In this document: positions 7,727-16,956 of the stretch, in pieces | Layout of the letters: each line of letters begins with the position of its first letter | How positions within the stretch are numbered: position 1 is the first letter of the stretch | Source: Methanosarcinales archaeon | Lineage (GTDB): Archaea > Halobacteriota > Methanosarcinia > Methanosarcinales > Methanosarcinaceae | NCBI GenBank assembly: GCA_031260345.1 | Contig: JAIRKA010000047.1 | Span: 1 to 43,946, forward strand | Length of the DNA: 43,946 nucleotides | Direction: 5' to 3' | Notes under the pieces: model-generated | The model's input: only the letters and a program-made list of their open reading frames with translations | The model's database searches: none | Told to the model about the DNA's origin: nothing | Position numbers and translations under genes: made by a program

Positions 7727-7820
7727 CCAAAATATTCAAAAATGCAGTTTTCACAAAAGAGTTTCATTGTATTCAATATTCAATGAAGAAAGCGTTCTTG
7801 GATTCAATGAAAAATTGAAT

Positions 7821-7888
7821 AATTTTCAAAAAAAAGAAACGGGTGCCTATCTTCCTGAGATTCAAATGAATCAGGAAGCTGCACCCAT
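7821..7888 (-). terminator. Strong terminator of the adhesin-like gene
   Basis: A long inverted repeat, GGGTGC..CTTCCTGA / TCAGGAAG..GCACCC (7841-7886), is followed on the minus strand by GTTTCTTTTTTTTTG. It lies 20 bases past the stop of the surface protein gene. Confidence 0.85.
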
Positions 7889-7907
7889 ACTTTAACAATT
7901 GTCAGTA

Positions 7908-9986
7908 TTACTTTCGGTTTTTATATCTCTTATAAACATAATAGCCGATGACCAGAAGCAGCAACAGGAGCAAGAGCCACCACAGGAGTTTCTTAATAAT
8001 TCCCGTGTCGTTCTCATTTTCACCGCCATCGGATTCATTTCCGTCAGAACCATTGCCCGGGGGATTTACAGGAGGTTCCGGAGGCGGTACGGGCGGAAGT
8101 ATAGGAGGTGTTGTGCTGTTGTTAACAACAGCTTGACCGGTTCCGCTTCCACCGCCACCTGTGCTGATTTCCGGTTTATCGACAACAACGACATCAATAA
8201 TTGCTGTCAATCCGCCGGCAAAATCAACGACTTCCGAGTAAGAATCCTCATTTCCGGAGAGCGTTACAAACTGATAATTTTCTGATGTGAAAAGAACTCT
8301 GTACGTTTCACCCGTTTCAAAGTAATAGACCAAATCACTTCCGACCCATCCGTTCTCAAACGAATAAGTTCCGGGCTCTCCAGCCGAAACAATGATTTCG
8401 GAAATATTTTCCCATGCACCAGCACTTGTTTCGTGCTGAAGTGTCACCGCAACACTTTTTCCGAGAGTAGAGCCGGATGCAACGTCAACTGTTCCCGAAA
8501 TTTCATAATGCTCAACGACTTTCAAATCAACAGAGTACGAATGAATGGAACCTTCACTATCCTCAACTTCCACTTTAAAGATCCAGCCGTTCATTGAAAT
8601 ATCAGCGGGTGAAATTGTCAAAGTGTTTGTATCAAAACCGCTGCTTCCGGGAACTGATGTTGAATTTACATCGTCGAAAGTGCCGCCCCCTTTATCAACA
8701 AGCCATTTGTAAGTCAATGTCCCGTTTCCGATAGCATTAACGGTAAATGCCGCAATGTCACCGCTCATAACAGCCATATCTTCGGGCTGGCCGTCCTCGA
8801 TGATCAAAAGTTTCTGAATGTAAGTAACGGAAACTTCCGAGCTGTTATCCCAACCGTACATTGCCGCCATTGCGCGAAGAGTTTGTCCGACAGAAATGGT
8901 CACTATGCTTCCGCTTGGCCCGTTGTTAATACTTGAAACCGGATTGCTTCCGTCTGTTGTCCAGTAAACGGTTACTCCGGGCGTCACATGATTAATTGTC
9001 ACGTTTTCGGTTCCGTTAATTACGTTTCCTGAAGGGGTGGTTGTCGGGGTCGGCAATGTACCTTCGGAATTAATAACCACGGTATATAAACTGATTCTGT
9101 ATTCAATGCCGTTAACAACGATGAAGCATTCATAAGTGCCGGCGTCAAGGGATTGTGAGTAAACTTTTGAATATTCATTCGAAAGCGCGCCGGAAATCAG
9201 CGTTCCGTTTTTTTTCCATATGTATGTATAAGTGCCGCCTATTATCGTCACATTACTTCCAAGCGTAAAATTATCGCCGGCATTCTGTTCAATTGTACCC
9301 ATTGTAAATGTTCCGACTGCAACCACTGTTGTTGCAGTAAAATTGCTCAAATCAGTATATGTCGCTGCAGTTGCTGCATCAGGAACTAAAATCAATATAT
9401 TATTATCGGGCTGAAAAGTTCCATATCCGTGGTAACCTGACTCAACCACGGGCATATTACCAAGATACATAAAATCAATGTATGTATCGTGAAAAACGCC
9501 GTCTTCAATTAACGTAACAGAAGGCAAATTAAGATACCAAAGATCCGGGCACACATGGAAAGCGAAATATTCGATCGTTGTCGCCTTCGGAAAATCGACG
9601 TATTGAAGAGCATAGCAATCTAAAAAGGCATGATCTCTTACCGTGATAACCTCATATCCGGTAACAGATAACAGTGAATATATCAGCGGAGATGAAAAAA
9701 ATCCGTAGCTCGGAATTATTGTTGTTCCATTATTTAATACAAGATGGAAAGGTGTGTTAAGCTGTGTAATTGCGGCCCAGCCGATGCTGTTTAATGAAAC
9801 GGTTTCTCCTGTTATAATAATTGTATCTCCTGCGCTGTAGGCAGGAACGGGACCCCCGGCATTAAGCGTCGCGACATCAACATATACATTTGCGGCGGAT
9901 GCGGCCGAAATTGTCAAAAATAATATCGATAAAATAAAGATGAGAATAACAACGGGTTTCCAAATTTTATTTTTTAAATTATGCAT
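7908..9986 (-). CDS. Adhesin-like multidomain cell-surface protein (LRR/Ig-like/chitobiase-C-like)
   Basis: A 692-residue secreted, membrane-anchored protein. Residues 1-31 are a signal peptide with cleavage likely after SAASA. Roughly 85-180 resembles BspA-type leucine-rich repeats (DFPKATTIEYFAF, LNLPSVTLIEDGVF). About 225-310 is Ig-like. About 315-390 resembles the chitobiase/hexosaminidase C-terminal domain (VTVYWTTDGSNPVSS). About 395-490 is a second Ig-like domain, and 495-595 is a Cna-B or carboxypeptidase-regulatory-like beta-sandwich. A Gly/Pro-rich stalk (605-655) leads to a Leu-rich membrane span and a basic KRYKNRK end. Several N-x-S/T sequons could be glycosylated by AglB. It is probably monocistronic, between its own terminator and a divergent AT-rich promoter region. 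Domain borders are estimates; the ligand is unknown. Confidence 0.8.
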   Translation of the reverse strand: MHNLKNKIWKPVVILIFILSILFLTISAASAANVYVDVATLNAGGPVPAYSAGDTIIITGETVSLNSIGWAAITQLNTPFHLVLNNGTTIIPSYGFFSSPLIYSLLSVTGYEVITVRDHAFLDCYALQYVDFPKATTIEYFAFHVCPDLWYLNLPSVTLIEDGVFHDTYIDFMYLGNMPVVESGYHGYGTFQPDNNILILVPDAATAATYTDLSNFTATTVVAVGTFTMGTIEQNAGDNFTLGSNVTIIGGTYTYIWKKNGTLISGALSNEYSKVYSQSLDAGTYECFIVVNGIEYRISLYTVVINSEGTLPTPTTTPSGNVINGTENVTINHVTPGVTVYWTTDGSNPVSSINNGPSGSIVTISVGQTLRAMAAMYGWDNSSEVSVTYIQKLLIIEDGQPEDMAVMSGDIAAFTVNAIGNGTLTYKWLVDKGGGTFDDVNSTSVPGSSGFDTNTLTISPADISMNGWIFKVEVEDSEGSIHSYSVDLKVVEHYEISGTVDVASGSTLGKSVAVTLQHETSAGAWENISEIIVSAGEPGTYSFENGWVGSDLVYYFETGETYRVLFTSENYQFVTLSGNEDSYSEVVDFAGGLTAIIDVVVVDKPEISTGGGGSGTGQAVVNNSTTPPILPPVPPPEPPVNPPGNGSDGNESDGGENENDTGIIKKLLWWLLLLLLLLVIGYYVYKRYKNRK

Positions 9987-10302
9987 TTTTTACCACGATC
10001 AAAGATTTGTATTAAAATGGAAAAAAATCAGTTTTAATGTGTAGACCTGTCTCTCGTTAACAAAAACATCAAAACAAATCTAATATTATTTAGACAGTTA
10101 AAATTGTAAAATATATAAATTTAATTATAATCTATGAATGTCAAATGAATAAATGAAGCAAAAATAAATTTATTGAAAAACGATTATTGAGAACTGCTGA
10201 AATCAAGTGCAATCGTCATTTAAAAGTCATTCAAAGTATCTTCATAAAATATCCTTAAATAGGATAACTCCCTTTCACATCAAAAGTTCAAGGAACATTT
10301 TT
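9987..10302. other. Divergent AT-rich promoter region, adhesin / purP
   Basis: No gene seen. Several TATA-like boxes occur, for example AAAATATATAAATTTAATTA near 10107-10126. The ORF track extends purP upstream to 10207, but this part is AT-rich and not conserved-looking, so I treat it as 5' untranslated. Confidence 0.5.
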
Positions 10303-11376
10303 ATGAGTTTTACAAAAGAAGAAATCCTCGATGTTTTGAATACGTACGATTTGGACAACATTACGATTGCGACAATCTGTTCTCACTCCAGCCTTCAGAT
10401 TTTTGACGGTGCCCGCAAAGAAGGTTTTAAGACGCTCGGAATTTGTTTAAGGGCTCCTCCGAAACACTATGACGCTTTTCCGTTGGCAAAGCCCGACGAA
10501 TTTTTAGTTCTTGACCGCTATGAAGATTTATTGGACAAGGTTGAAGAACTGAAAGCCAAAAATGTCATCATTATCCCGCACGGCTCATTTGTCGCCTACA
10601 TGGGAACCGACAAATTCGTACAGCTCGGCCTTCCTACATTCGGAAACAGAGACGTTTTGGAATGGGAATCCAACCGCAGAAAAGAAAGAGAATGGCTTGT
10701 CGGCGCAGGCATCCACATGCCCGACGCGCTTGAAGACCCGAGGGACATTGACGGCCCCGTGATGGTCAAATACGACGGCGCTCGTGGCGGCAAAGGCTTT
10801 TTCATCGCAAAATCTTATGAAGACTTTTTGGAACACATTGATGATTCCAAAACCTTCACGATTCAGAGATTCATTACGGGAACACGCTATTATTTGCATT
10901 ATTTCTATTCCCCAATCAAAGAAGACGGCTACACGCTCAGTAAAGGCAGTTTGGAAATGCTCAGCATGGACCGCCGCGTTGAGTCCAACGCTGATGAAAT
11001 TTTCCGTTTGGGCTCCCCGAAAGAACTTGCGGAAGCAGGTATCATCCCCACTTATGTCGTGACCGGCAACGTACCGCTTGTCGCTCGTGAATCACTTCTG
11101 CCGCTCGTCTTTGAACTCGGCAGCCGCGTGGTTGAGGAATCCATGAAAAAGTTCGGCGGTATGATCGGACCGTTCTGTTTGGAAACGGTTATTACCGACA
11201 ACTTGGAAATTAAAGTGTTTGAAATTTCCGCAAGAATCGTTGCCGGAACGAACCTTTATATTTCGGGATCTCCGTACGCCGATTTGGTTGAAGAGAATAT
11301 GTCCACAGGCCGCAGAATTGCCAGAGAAATCAAATTGGCAAAAGAAAAAGGCAAATTGGACGAAATTATTTCTTAA
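10303..11376 (+). CDS. purP: 5-formaminoimidazole-4-carboxamide ribonucleotide synthetase (PurP)
   Basis: PurP converts AICAR plus formate and ATP to FAICAR, the archaeal folate-independent ninth step of purine synthesis. The 357-residue protein has the ATP-grasp layout: N-terminal domain with ATICSHSSLQIFDGARKEGF, central VMVKYDGARGGKGFF phosphate-binding loop, and a C-terminal MIGPFCLETVI..FEISARIVAGTN active-site region. The ORF track starts at 10207, but ATG 10303 has AAGGA 8 bases upstream and gives the standard family N-terminus and length, so I start there. It is followed by a perfect terminator hairpin and appears monocistronic. Confidence 0.95.
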   Translation: MSFTKEEILDVLNTYDLDNITIATICSHSSLQIFDGARKEGFKTLGICLRAPPKHYDAFPLAKPDEFLVLDRYEDLLDKVEELKAKNVIIIPHGSFVAYMGTDKFVQLGLPTFGNRDVLEWESNRRKEREWLVGAGIHMPDALEDPRDIDGPVMVKYDGARGGKGFFIAKSYEDFLEHIDDSKTFTIQRFITGTRYYLHYFYSPIKEDGYTLSKGSLEMLSMDRRVESNADEIFRLGSPKELAEAGIIPTYVVTGNVPLVARESLLPLVFELGSRVVEESMKKFGGMIGPFCLETVITDNLEIKVFEISARIVAGTNLYISGSPYADLVEENMSTGRRIAREIKLAKEKGKLDEIIS

Positions 11377-11397
11377 TTTCAAATTTTTAAAATGCGA

Positions 11398-11434
11398 AAA
11401 AGGTTGAATATGAATCCATATTCAACTTCTGTTT
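11398..11434. terminator. Bidirectional terminator between purP and rubredoxin
   Basis: Perfect 10-bp stem GTTGAATATG-AATC-CATATTCAAC (11403-11426) followed by TTCTGTTTTT on the plus strand and by CTTTTT on the minus strand. Confidence 0.8.
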
Positions 11435-11456
11435 TTAATTAACAAGTCCAAGATAA

Positions 11457-11591
11457 TTATTCAAGCTCAAAAGCATTTTTGCCTTCACCGCAAACCGGAC
11501 ATCCCCAATCGCCCGGCAAATCTGCAAAAAGCGTTCCCTCTTTTTCTTCATCATAAACGTGACCGCAAACGATACAATCATATTTTGCCAT
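11457..11591 (-). CDS. Rubredoxin (short, 44 residues)
   Basis: Too short for the ORF track. Translation of the minus strand gives a 44-residue protein with two CxxCG knuckles, [11 protein letters not shown] (C6, C9) and [10 protein letters not shown] (C31, C34), plus [12 protein letters not shown], the hallmark of rubredoxin. It binds one iron through four cysteines and carries single electrons, in methanogens typically to oxygen or peroxide detoxifying enzymes. It is shorter than the usual 52-54 residues because the segment between the knuckles lacks part of the usual Gly-Asp/Ile-x-x-Gly-Thr loop. A GAGGTTG ribosome site precedes the ATG, and a TATA-like AATTATATAA lies near 11700-11712. 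Confidence 0.93.
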   Translation of the reverse strand: MAKYDCIVCGHVYDEEKEGTLFADLPGDWGCPVCGEGKNAFELE

Positions 11592-11866
11592 TTTAATCAA
11601 CCTCATGCTTTTTGAATTGACAACTGTTTATCCATAATTGGAAACTGAAAAATTACTGAAAGGGCTTTTCGGCACTTACATGATACGAAACGCTTCTGTT
11701 TTATATAATTTTATGTTTCTTTTGTGTTTTTATAATTGACAGTCTTTGAAAAGCACATCACGATTTTATTCATTTTTTTGTTTGAAAATGAGGGAACACG
11801 TTTACTGCAAAAAAGTAAAGATGAAAAGCGATTTTTCACTTCTCATTCTCTTGTTTTATTTTTGGC

Positions 11867-13036
11867 TTATTCTTTTTTGCCGCCGAAAATCTTTTTATGA
11901 AGGTCATCAAACGGTTTCTTATCAATCCCTTCTTTTTTGTATTTACGGGACATGATCATGTAATAGCCGGCAGCGGCCAAAACAATTGCGGCAATGATTG
12001 CGATTATAATTGTCACCGCCGTCCAAAACGGTACTTCTTCAACTGAAACCTCCACTTTCATTGTGTCCGATATTCGCTGACGTCCGTAATTGTCTATATA
12101 CAAAATTTCACTGTTGATGGCATAAGGTTTGTCATAAATGACGGAGTCGCCGTCAACGCTGATTCTAAAGACCGCCGTGACTTCATCTCCCGGATTCACT
12201 GTGCCCAAAAATGACTGGTCATCCGTTGTACTGAACGGCGTTGCCGTGCTCAAGCGGACATACGCGTCTCTTGCAGTCTCTTCGCCGCTGTTTCTGTACG
12301 TTACGAAAAGCATGCCGGCGTTTCTTGAAGACAAGTTTTGCTCAACGCTGACAATTTCAAATTGTGTCGCTTCTTTTATTCGAATCGTGACGGGAATTCT
12401 TTGAGACGTTTCTTCACTGTACCAAAAAGAAGCGTTCAAGTTGCGGATGCCCATCAAAACACCGCTGGCATTCACGGGATCCGCATCGTAAATAACATTT
12501 CTTAAATGCCTGTAAGTCACATTCAAAGTGAGTTCATATTCGCCGGCGGGAAGGTCTCTCTGGATGTCAACGGTATATCTGATCGGATTAGAAGTCGCGC
12601 CGGAGGACATACTTCCCGCGACCTGCGGTCCGGTTTGAACAGTGATTCCCGGAATATCAGATTCAAGCGTTGCGGTAACGCCGACCGCCGTTAAAATCGC
12701 TCTGATATTTTCAAGTTCCATCTGCTGAAGCGTTGCATTCAGCTGCTGCTCAACCGACCCGTTTGCTCCCCTGACAGGATTTTCCGCTCTAAAGCCCTCA
12801 ATGACGCCGTGGTTTGACAGCACGAGCGGAATCGTTGCGGTCTGCCCGCGGGAATATTCGCCGCCGCCCTGAACACTGACACGAATGTCAGGCCCGCCGT
12901 AAAACGAATAAAAATTGGTGCCCAAGTTTCCGAAAAACGTTTGATTTGAAGCAGCACCAAAAGCGACCGGCGCCATCGCGCCAAAGATAAGCATCGCCAA
13001 AAGTGCGGCAGTTATATATTTTTTAATTGTTGCCAT
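11867..13036 (-). CDS. COG1361-type secreted membrane-anchored protein (paralogue a)
   Basis: The protein of 389 residues starts with a signal peptide (MATIKKYITAALLAMLIF..AFG). It continues with beta-rich extracellular domains including TATIPLVLSNHGVIEGF and MLFVTYRNSGEETARDAYV, the alternating CARDB/COG1361 pattern common in methanogen envelope proteins. One C-terminal membrane span (TIIIAIIAAIVLAAAGYYMI) and a basic cytosolic tail follow. It is a clear paralogue of the upstream gene at 13225-14484 (same order of segments and the same GEYxxxxxVxYxxxRN-like stretch). I start at ATG 13036 rather than GTG 13045, because the GGTTGTGA site fits it. Its partner is probably the RND permease in the same transcription direction. 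Exact function unknown. Confidence 0.8.
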   Translation of the reverse strand: MATIKKYITAALLAMLIFGAMAPVAFGAASNQTFFGNLGTNFYSFYGGPDIRVSVQGGGEYSRGQTATIPLVLSNHGVIEGFRAENPVRGANGSVEQQLNATLQQMELENIRAILTAVGVTATLESDIPGITVQTGPQVAGSMSSGATSNPIRYTVDIQRDLPAGEYELTLNVTYRHLRNVIYDADPVNASGVLMGIRNLNASFWYSEETSQRIPVTIRIKEATQFEIVSVEQNLSSRNAGMLFVTYRNSGEETARDAYVRLSTATPFSTTDDQSFLGTVNPGDEVTAVFRISVDGDSVIYDKPYAINSEILYIDNYGRQRISDTMKVEVSVEEVPFWTAVTIIIAIIAAIVLAAAGYYMIMSRKYKKEGIDKKPFDDLHKKIFGGKKE

Positions 13037-13059
13037 AAAAATCACAACCGGTTATTTTT

Positions 13060-13215
13060 ATAAGAGTTCATTTTGAATTTTAAGTTTCATGTCAATTTTG
13101 AGTTAGGTTTCAAGTGTAAATTTAATTTTTAAGTTTTCAATGTAATCTTGAGAAGCTTCAATGTAATTTTGGATAAGTTTCAATCTAAGTTTTGAATTTG
13201 AGTTTCAAATTCGGC
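13060..13215. repeat. Degenerate AGTTTCAA repeat array
   Basis: Six copies of a TTCA core within AGTTTCAA-like motifs occur at 13084-13208, spaced about 21-27 bases apart, with intervening TGTAATTTTGA-like filler. It lies in the gap between the two COG1361 genes, in what would be the leader of paralogue a. Confidence 0.5.
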
Positions 13216-13224
13216 GGCGTCTGC

Positions 13225-14484
13225 TCAAACATCCTCTTCTTTGCCGCCTTTTCTCTTTTGCTTTTTGACATAATCGTAGACGAAAGAAAGCAGTGTCAGG
13301 AGTAAAATTCCGATTAAAGCGTTTCTAAATGTAAATGGCGTGTACGGGTTGACCATTTCAACGTCGATTTTTAAGCTTGGGGCAATCCTGAGTCTGCTGT
13401 TTTCATCAAAATATCGAATATCCGTGTTGATGCCGTAAGTCCTCTCAACCGCATCGCTATGTGCCGTAATCGGATATTGGACGACGACGGATTCGCCCGG
13501 CGCAAGGTCTCCCAGAAGCGCTCTGTTTCTTGAAGAGCTGAGCGGGTGCATTAAACTGAGTTTCGCTTCCGCGTTGTAAGCCGTTTCATCGCCGATATTA
13601 GTATACGTCACAGCAATCGCCCTTGTTTTTCCGGCAGAAATGACTTCACTCACTGTGCCGACTTCAAAAACCGCGCCGCTTGCAACGTGAATCGGAATTT
13701 GAATTGTTTGGGTAACAACCGTATATTCCTGAACAAAGGAATCGGAATACAAAAACGTCGTAAATCCGTCCGTTCCGTTGCCCGCTTTAATCATTCTTGC
13801 GTTGGACGGATATTTGTAATCCACCGTCATATGAATGATGTATTCACCGGCAGGCGCTCTCGGACTGACTTGAATCGGAACAGTCACAACGCTGTATGAG
13901 CCGCTGTTTAAACTTGCCAAATGCGAATAGTCGCGGCTGCCGTCAACTTCAATATACGGGCTGTCGCTGGCAAACTTTATGTTTAAAGACTGGGCGTTGA
14001 CTCTGCCGGCTTCAATCTGCATTTCCATTTGAGCCAGTGTATTTTGCCGGTTCATGTCTGCCGATTGTCCCAAAAATGCCAAATAGTCTGACAATTGAAT
14101 GACAGAGACCGTTCGGGTAACCAAAGGTGCCCCGCCTTCTCCGCCTTCAACGTATTCTTCGAACATTGCGCTGTTCAAATTCGCTGCAATAACAAATTCT
14201 CTAGCAACGACGCGTTCAAGAACGCCGCTGTTCGCAACGGCAATTTGAAGCGTTGCCGCATCTCCTTTTCTAAATTCGTGATTCCCGCGAAGCGATGCGG
14301 TAATTTCAGGCTCGCCGTAGCCGATATAATAGTCAAGCGTGTCCGATCCCATAACCGGAATAAAGCTTTCAGCGGCGGCCGGACTGCAAAAAGACATTAA
14401 GATGAATGCCGCTGCAATCAAACAATAAAATTTTGACCGTTTCGTATTCGCAGGATGATTCTGAATTTCACTGCTTGCACCCAT
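13225..14484 (-). CDS. COG1361-type secreted membrane-anchored protein (paralogue b)
   Basis: The 419-residue protein has a signal sequence preceded by an unusual polar stretch of about 17 residues (hydrophobic core FYCLIAAAFILMSFCSPAAA). Extracellular domains include ATLQIAVANSGVLERV and TRAIAVTYTNIGDETAYNAE, and a C-terminal membrane span (NALIGILLLTLLSFVYDYV) is followed by a Lys-rich tail. The order matches paralogue a and the COG1361 family. Its ATG overlaps the RND stop by one base (TAATG), so the two are translationally coupled. That coupling suggests a periplasmic or envelope accessory to the permease; this is inference. An alternative internal start would shorten the N-terminal polar stretch. 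Confidence 0.8.
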   Translation of the reverse strand: MGASSEIQNHPANTKRSKFYCLIAAAFILMSFCSPAAAESFIPVMGSDTLDYYIGYGEPEITASLRGNHEFRKGDAATLQIAVANSGVLERVVAREFVIAANLNSAMFEEYVEGGEGGAPLVTRTVSVIQLSDYLAFLGQSADMNRQNTLAQMEMQIEAGRVNAQSLNIKFASDSPYIEVDGSRDYSHLASLNSGSYSVVTVPIQVSPRAPAGEYIIHMTVDYKYPSNARMIKAGNGTDGFTTFLYSDSFVQEYTVVTQTIQIPIHVASGAVFEVGTVSEVISAGKTRAIAVTYTNIGDETAYNAEAKLSLMHPLSSSRNRALLGDLAPGESVVVQYPITAHSDAVERTYGINTDIRYFDENSRLRIAPSLKIDVEMVNPYTPFTFRNALIGILLLTLLSFVYDYVKKQKRKGGKEEDV

Positions 14485-16904
14485 TAAATCATCTCCGTTT
14501 TTTTGTTTATTTTTACCATTGAATAAATTGAATTTTTAAAATCATTGAATGTTTGTTTGAATCCTTTGTCCTTATAGCCGTCTAATGTCAGCATCAATAA
14601 CGGGAACACAACAAACGACGCCAAAAGCACCATCATCATATTAATCACGGTCACCAAGCCGAAACTGGAAATGATGCCGAATGCCGACGCCGTTAATGCC
14701 AAAAATCCGAAAATCGTTGTAATTCCGGAGACGGTAAGCGCGATTCCTGTATTTGTGACAGCGGACCTCATAGCTTCCGTTGGCGGCAGACCGTGGCCTT
14801 TTTCTTCATAATAGCGCTCCATCAGCAAAATCGAATACTCTGATCCCGCGCCCAGTATAATACATCCCATAACGGCCGTCATCGGCGTGTAAACGATATT
14901 AAAAGTGTACATGACAAGTCCTGACCAGCCGATCACCAGCCCGATTGTCAGAACGGGGGTAAGCGCTTTGTAAATATTTCTGTAAATGAGCAGCAGCGCA
15001 ATAAACACGAGGAGAATGCCGAGCATGGTTTGCTGAACACGTCCGGAAAGCAAAGAGTCCAGCAATTCCGTATACGGGACCATTCCTCCTGTAATCGTTG
15101 CTGTTGTTCCCGGAGGCATCGGATGCCACATCAAATCTTCCTGAACGATTTCGATAAGCGTTTTAACACTTTCCATCGGCAAATTCATGACCGCGGAGCC
15201 GACATCCAAGTTCAGAAGAAGCAAAGAGTTGCCGTATGAATACCGATCCATTACGCTTTGCGGTATTTGATCATAGATTGCCCGAATTTCCTCACTAGTA
15301 TCCGGAATGACGCCGCCGTTATATTCTTTGACAATTGAAGCCAAACTGTCAGCGCCAAAAACGTAATCCTGATTCCTCGTTTGATATGTTCCGAATTCGT
15401 CCATCCATTTCAAAACATGAGGCGATGAGATGTCCTGTGTCTGAATCATAATATTAATGGTGTCTGAACCGCCCATAACAGATCCCATTCTGTAAAAGTC
15501 AAGGAGCGCCGGCATATCCTGCGGCATGTATGTTGTAAAATCGGTTTCCGCGGGGATTGTGGTGTCCGCGTAAAAACCCAAAGCGCCCGTCACAATGGCC
15601 ATCATAAAAATGGTTTTTTTGTGAGGAAGCGTAAAATCAATTATTTTGTTTAAAGTCGATGTAACAATGTTGTTCCTTATATCCGACCTGTTCGCTTCGT
15701 CTGTTCCGTTTGCGCCTCCCGCCGAGTTTCTGCTTTTCACCGCCGGGAAGAATCGGCTTAAAGGCGATTTAATTCCGGTTTCCTCTTCTTTTTTGCGGAT
15801 TTTTTCAGACAGCGCATCCATGTAGTAAAGCGATACAGTTCCGAAAAACAAAGCGGCGGCGTAAGAGCCGATGCATCCGATAATCAAAAGCATTCCAAAA
15901 TCCTGAATCATCGGAATGCCTGACACCAAAAGTGAAACGAAGCTGACGCAGGTGACGAAGAGCGCCGTCATAACGGCCGGGCCGGTGTATTTGAATGTCG
16001 AAATTAAAGCTTGCCCGCGCTCCTTTCCTTTTGAAAGCTCCTCTTCCATGCGGTTATGGAATTGAATGGCATAGTCAATACCAAGAGCGATTAAAATCGG
16101 AAACGCTGCAATTGACACCATTGTCATATTAATGTGTAAGGAACCCATCATTCCGAAAGTGTAAATCAGACCGAAAACGACAACAATAAGAGGGTACAGT
16201 CTCCAGCGAACGCCTCTGAAGACAAGACCGAGCCCGACAACCATTAACAGGAGCGCCAAAAGAAGCAGCAAAGCCATGGTTAAGCCCATCTCTTCATTCA
16301 TGTCCGCGTTCAGCGCAGCGTCTCCGGTGATAATCAAGTTGTATCCGGGCGGAAACACTGAAAAATTAGCGGCGTTTCTTGCCGCAATCGTTATGTCTTC
16401 TTTTTGACCTTCTGAAAGGTTCGCACTGTATGTGATTGCAATCAGTGAGTGCGTATTGCCGAAAATCAAACCTTCATACATGCTTGGATTCAAATCGACA
16501 AGCGCTTTGACTTCTTCTGTCGTTGACGGTATTTCGCCTCGTCCCGTTACTTGTTCATTGGTTGCTTTAATAATTGATGCGGGGCTGCCGACAGCATCAA
16601 CGCCGGACACATTTCTCATCAGATTTTCAAAACGTTCGGTTGCCCTCAGCACGGCCGGGTCGTAAACATCTGCGCCCTCTATCATGACAATAACAGCTTC
16701 CTGGCTGAACATGCTGTTATATTTGTCAAGATCTTGGTACATTTTGGAATCTTTGTGGATGTATGTATCCATTCCGGAATTCATCGTAATTCCCATAGCA
16801 CCGTATACAGCGACAAGAATCAGAACAACAAAGCCGATGAAGACAAATTTGCGATTTTTTTCCGTAAATTTTCCCAGTTTTTCAAAAAGGTTTGTTAAAG
16901 ACAT
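14484..16904 (-). CDS. RND superfamily permease (HAE3/MMPL-like)
   Basis: An 806-residue membrane protein with the duplicated RND plan: a span near 21-40, a large extracellular loop, a cluster of spans about 207-375, a second loop and a second cluster in the last 200 residues. Motifs ALGIDYAIQFHNRMEEEL (about 273-290) and GAGSEYSILLMERYYEEK in the second half are typical of the archaeal HAE3/MMPL group. These transporters move hydrophobic or amphiphilic molecules, in some cases isoprenoid lipids; the substrate here is unknown. The 5' region of about 240 bases has two strong hairpins and a TATA box GTTATATATAAC near 17138. It heads the unit RND-COG1361b-COG1361a. Confidence 0.88.
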   Translation of the reverse strand: MSLTNLFEKLGKFTEKNRKFVFIGFVVLILVAVYGAMGITMNSGMDTYIHKDSKMYQDLDKYNSMFSQEAVIVMIEGADVYDPAVLRATERFENLMRNVSGVDAVGSPASIIKATNEQVTGRGEIPSTTEEVKALVDLNPSMYEGLIFGNTHSLIAITYSANLSEGQKEDITIAARNAANFSVFPPGYNLIITGDAALNADMNEEMGLTMALLLLLALLLMVVGLGLVFRGVRWRLYPLIVVVFGLIYTFGMMGSLHINMTMVSIAAFPILIALGIDYAIQFHNRMEEELSKGKERGQALISTFKYTGPAVMTALFVTCVSFVSLLVSGIPMIQDFGMLLIIGCIGSYAAALFFGTVSLYYMDALSEKIRKKEEETGIKSPLSRFFPAVKSRNSAGGANGTDEANRSDIRNNIVTSTLNKIIDFTLPHKKTIFMMAIVTGALGFYADTTIPAETDFTTYMPQDMPALLDFYRMGSVMGGSDTINIMIQTQDISSPHVLKWMDEFGTYQTRNQDYVFGADSLASIVKEYNGGVIPDTSEEIRAIYDQIPQSVMDRYSYGNSLLLLNLDVGSAVMNLPMESVKTLIEIVQEDLMWHPMPPGTTATITGGMVPYTELLDSLLSGRVQQTMLGILLVFIALLLIYRNIYKALTPVLTIGLVIGWSGLVMYTFNIVYTPMTAVMGCIILGAGSEYSILLMERYYEEKGHGLPPTEAMRSAVTNTGIALTVSGITTIFGFLALTASAFGIISSFGLVTVINMMMVLLASFVVFPLLMLTLDGYKDKGFKQTFNDFKNSIYSMVKINKKTEMI

Positions 16905-16956
16905 GAAAATCCTCTGTAAAACAAAAATCCTTTATTATCGGACTTCGGTTTGTTGT

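Noticed and set aside
10207-10302. N-terminal extension of PurP in the ORF track
   Set aside because: The 32 extra residues are Ser/Lys/His-rich and AT-driven, while ATG 10303 has a good ribosome site and matches the family start.
13060-13215. CRISPR-like array from regularly spaced AGTTTCAA motifs
   Set aside because: Motifs are only about 8 bases, degenerate, with uneven spacing and similar spacers; there are no cas genes.
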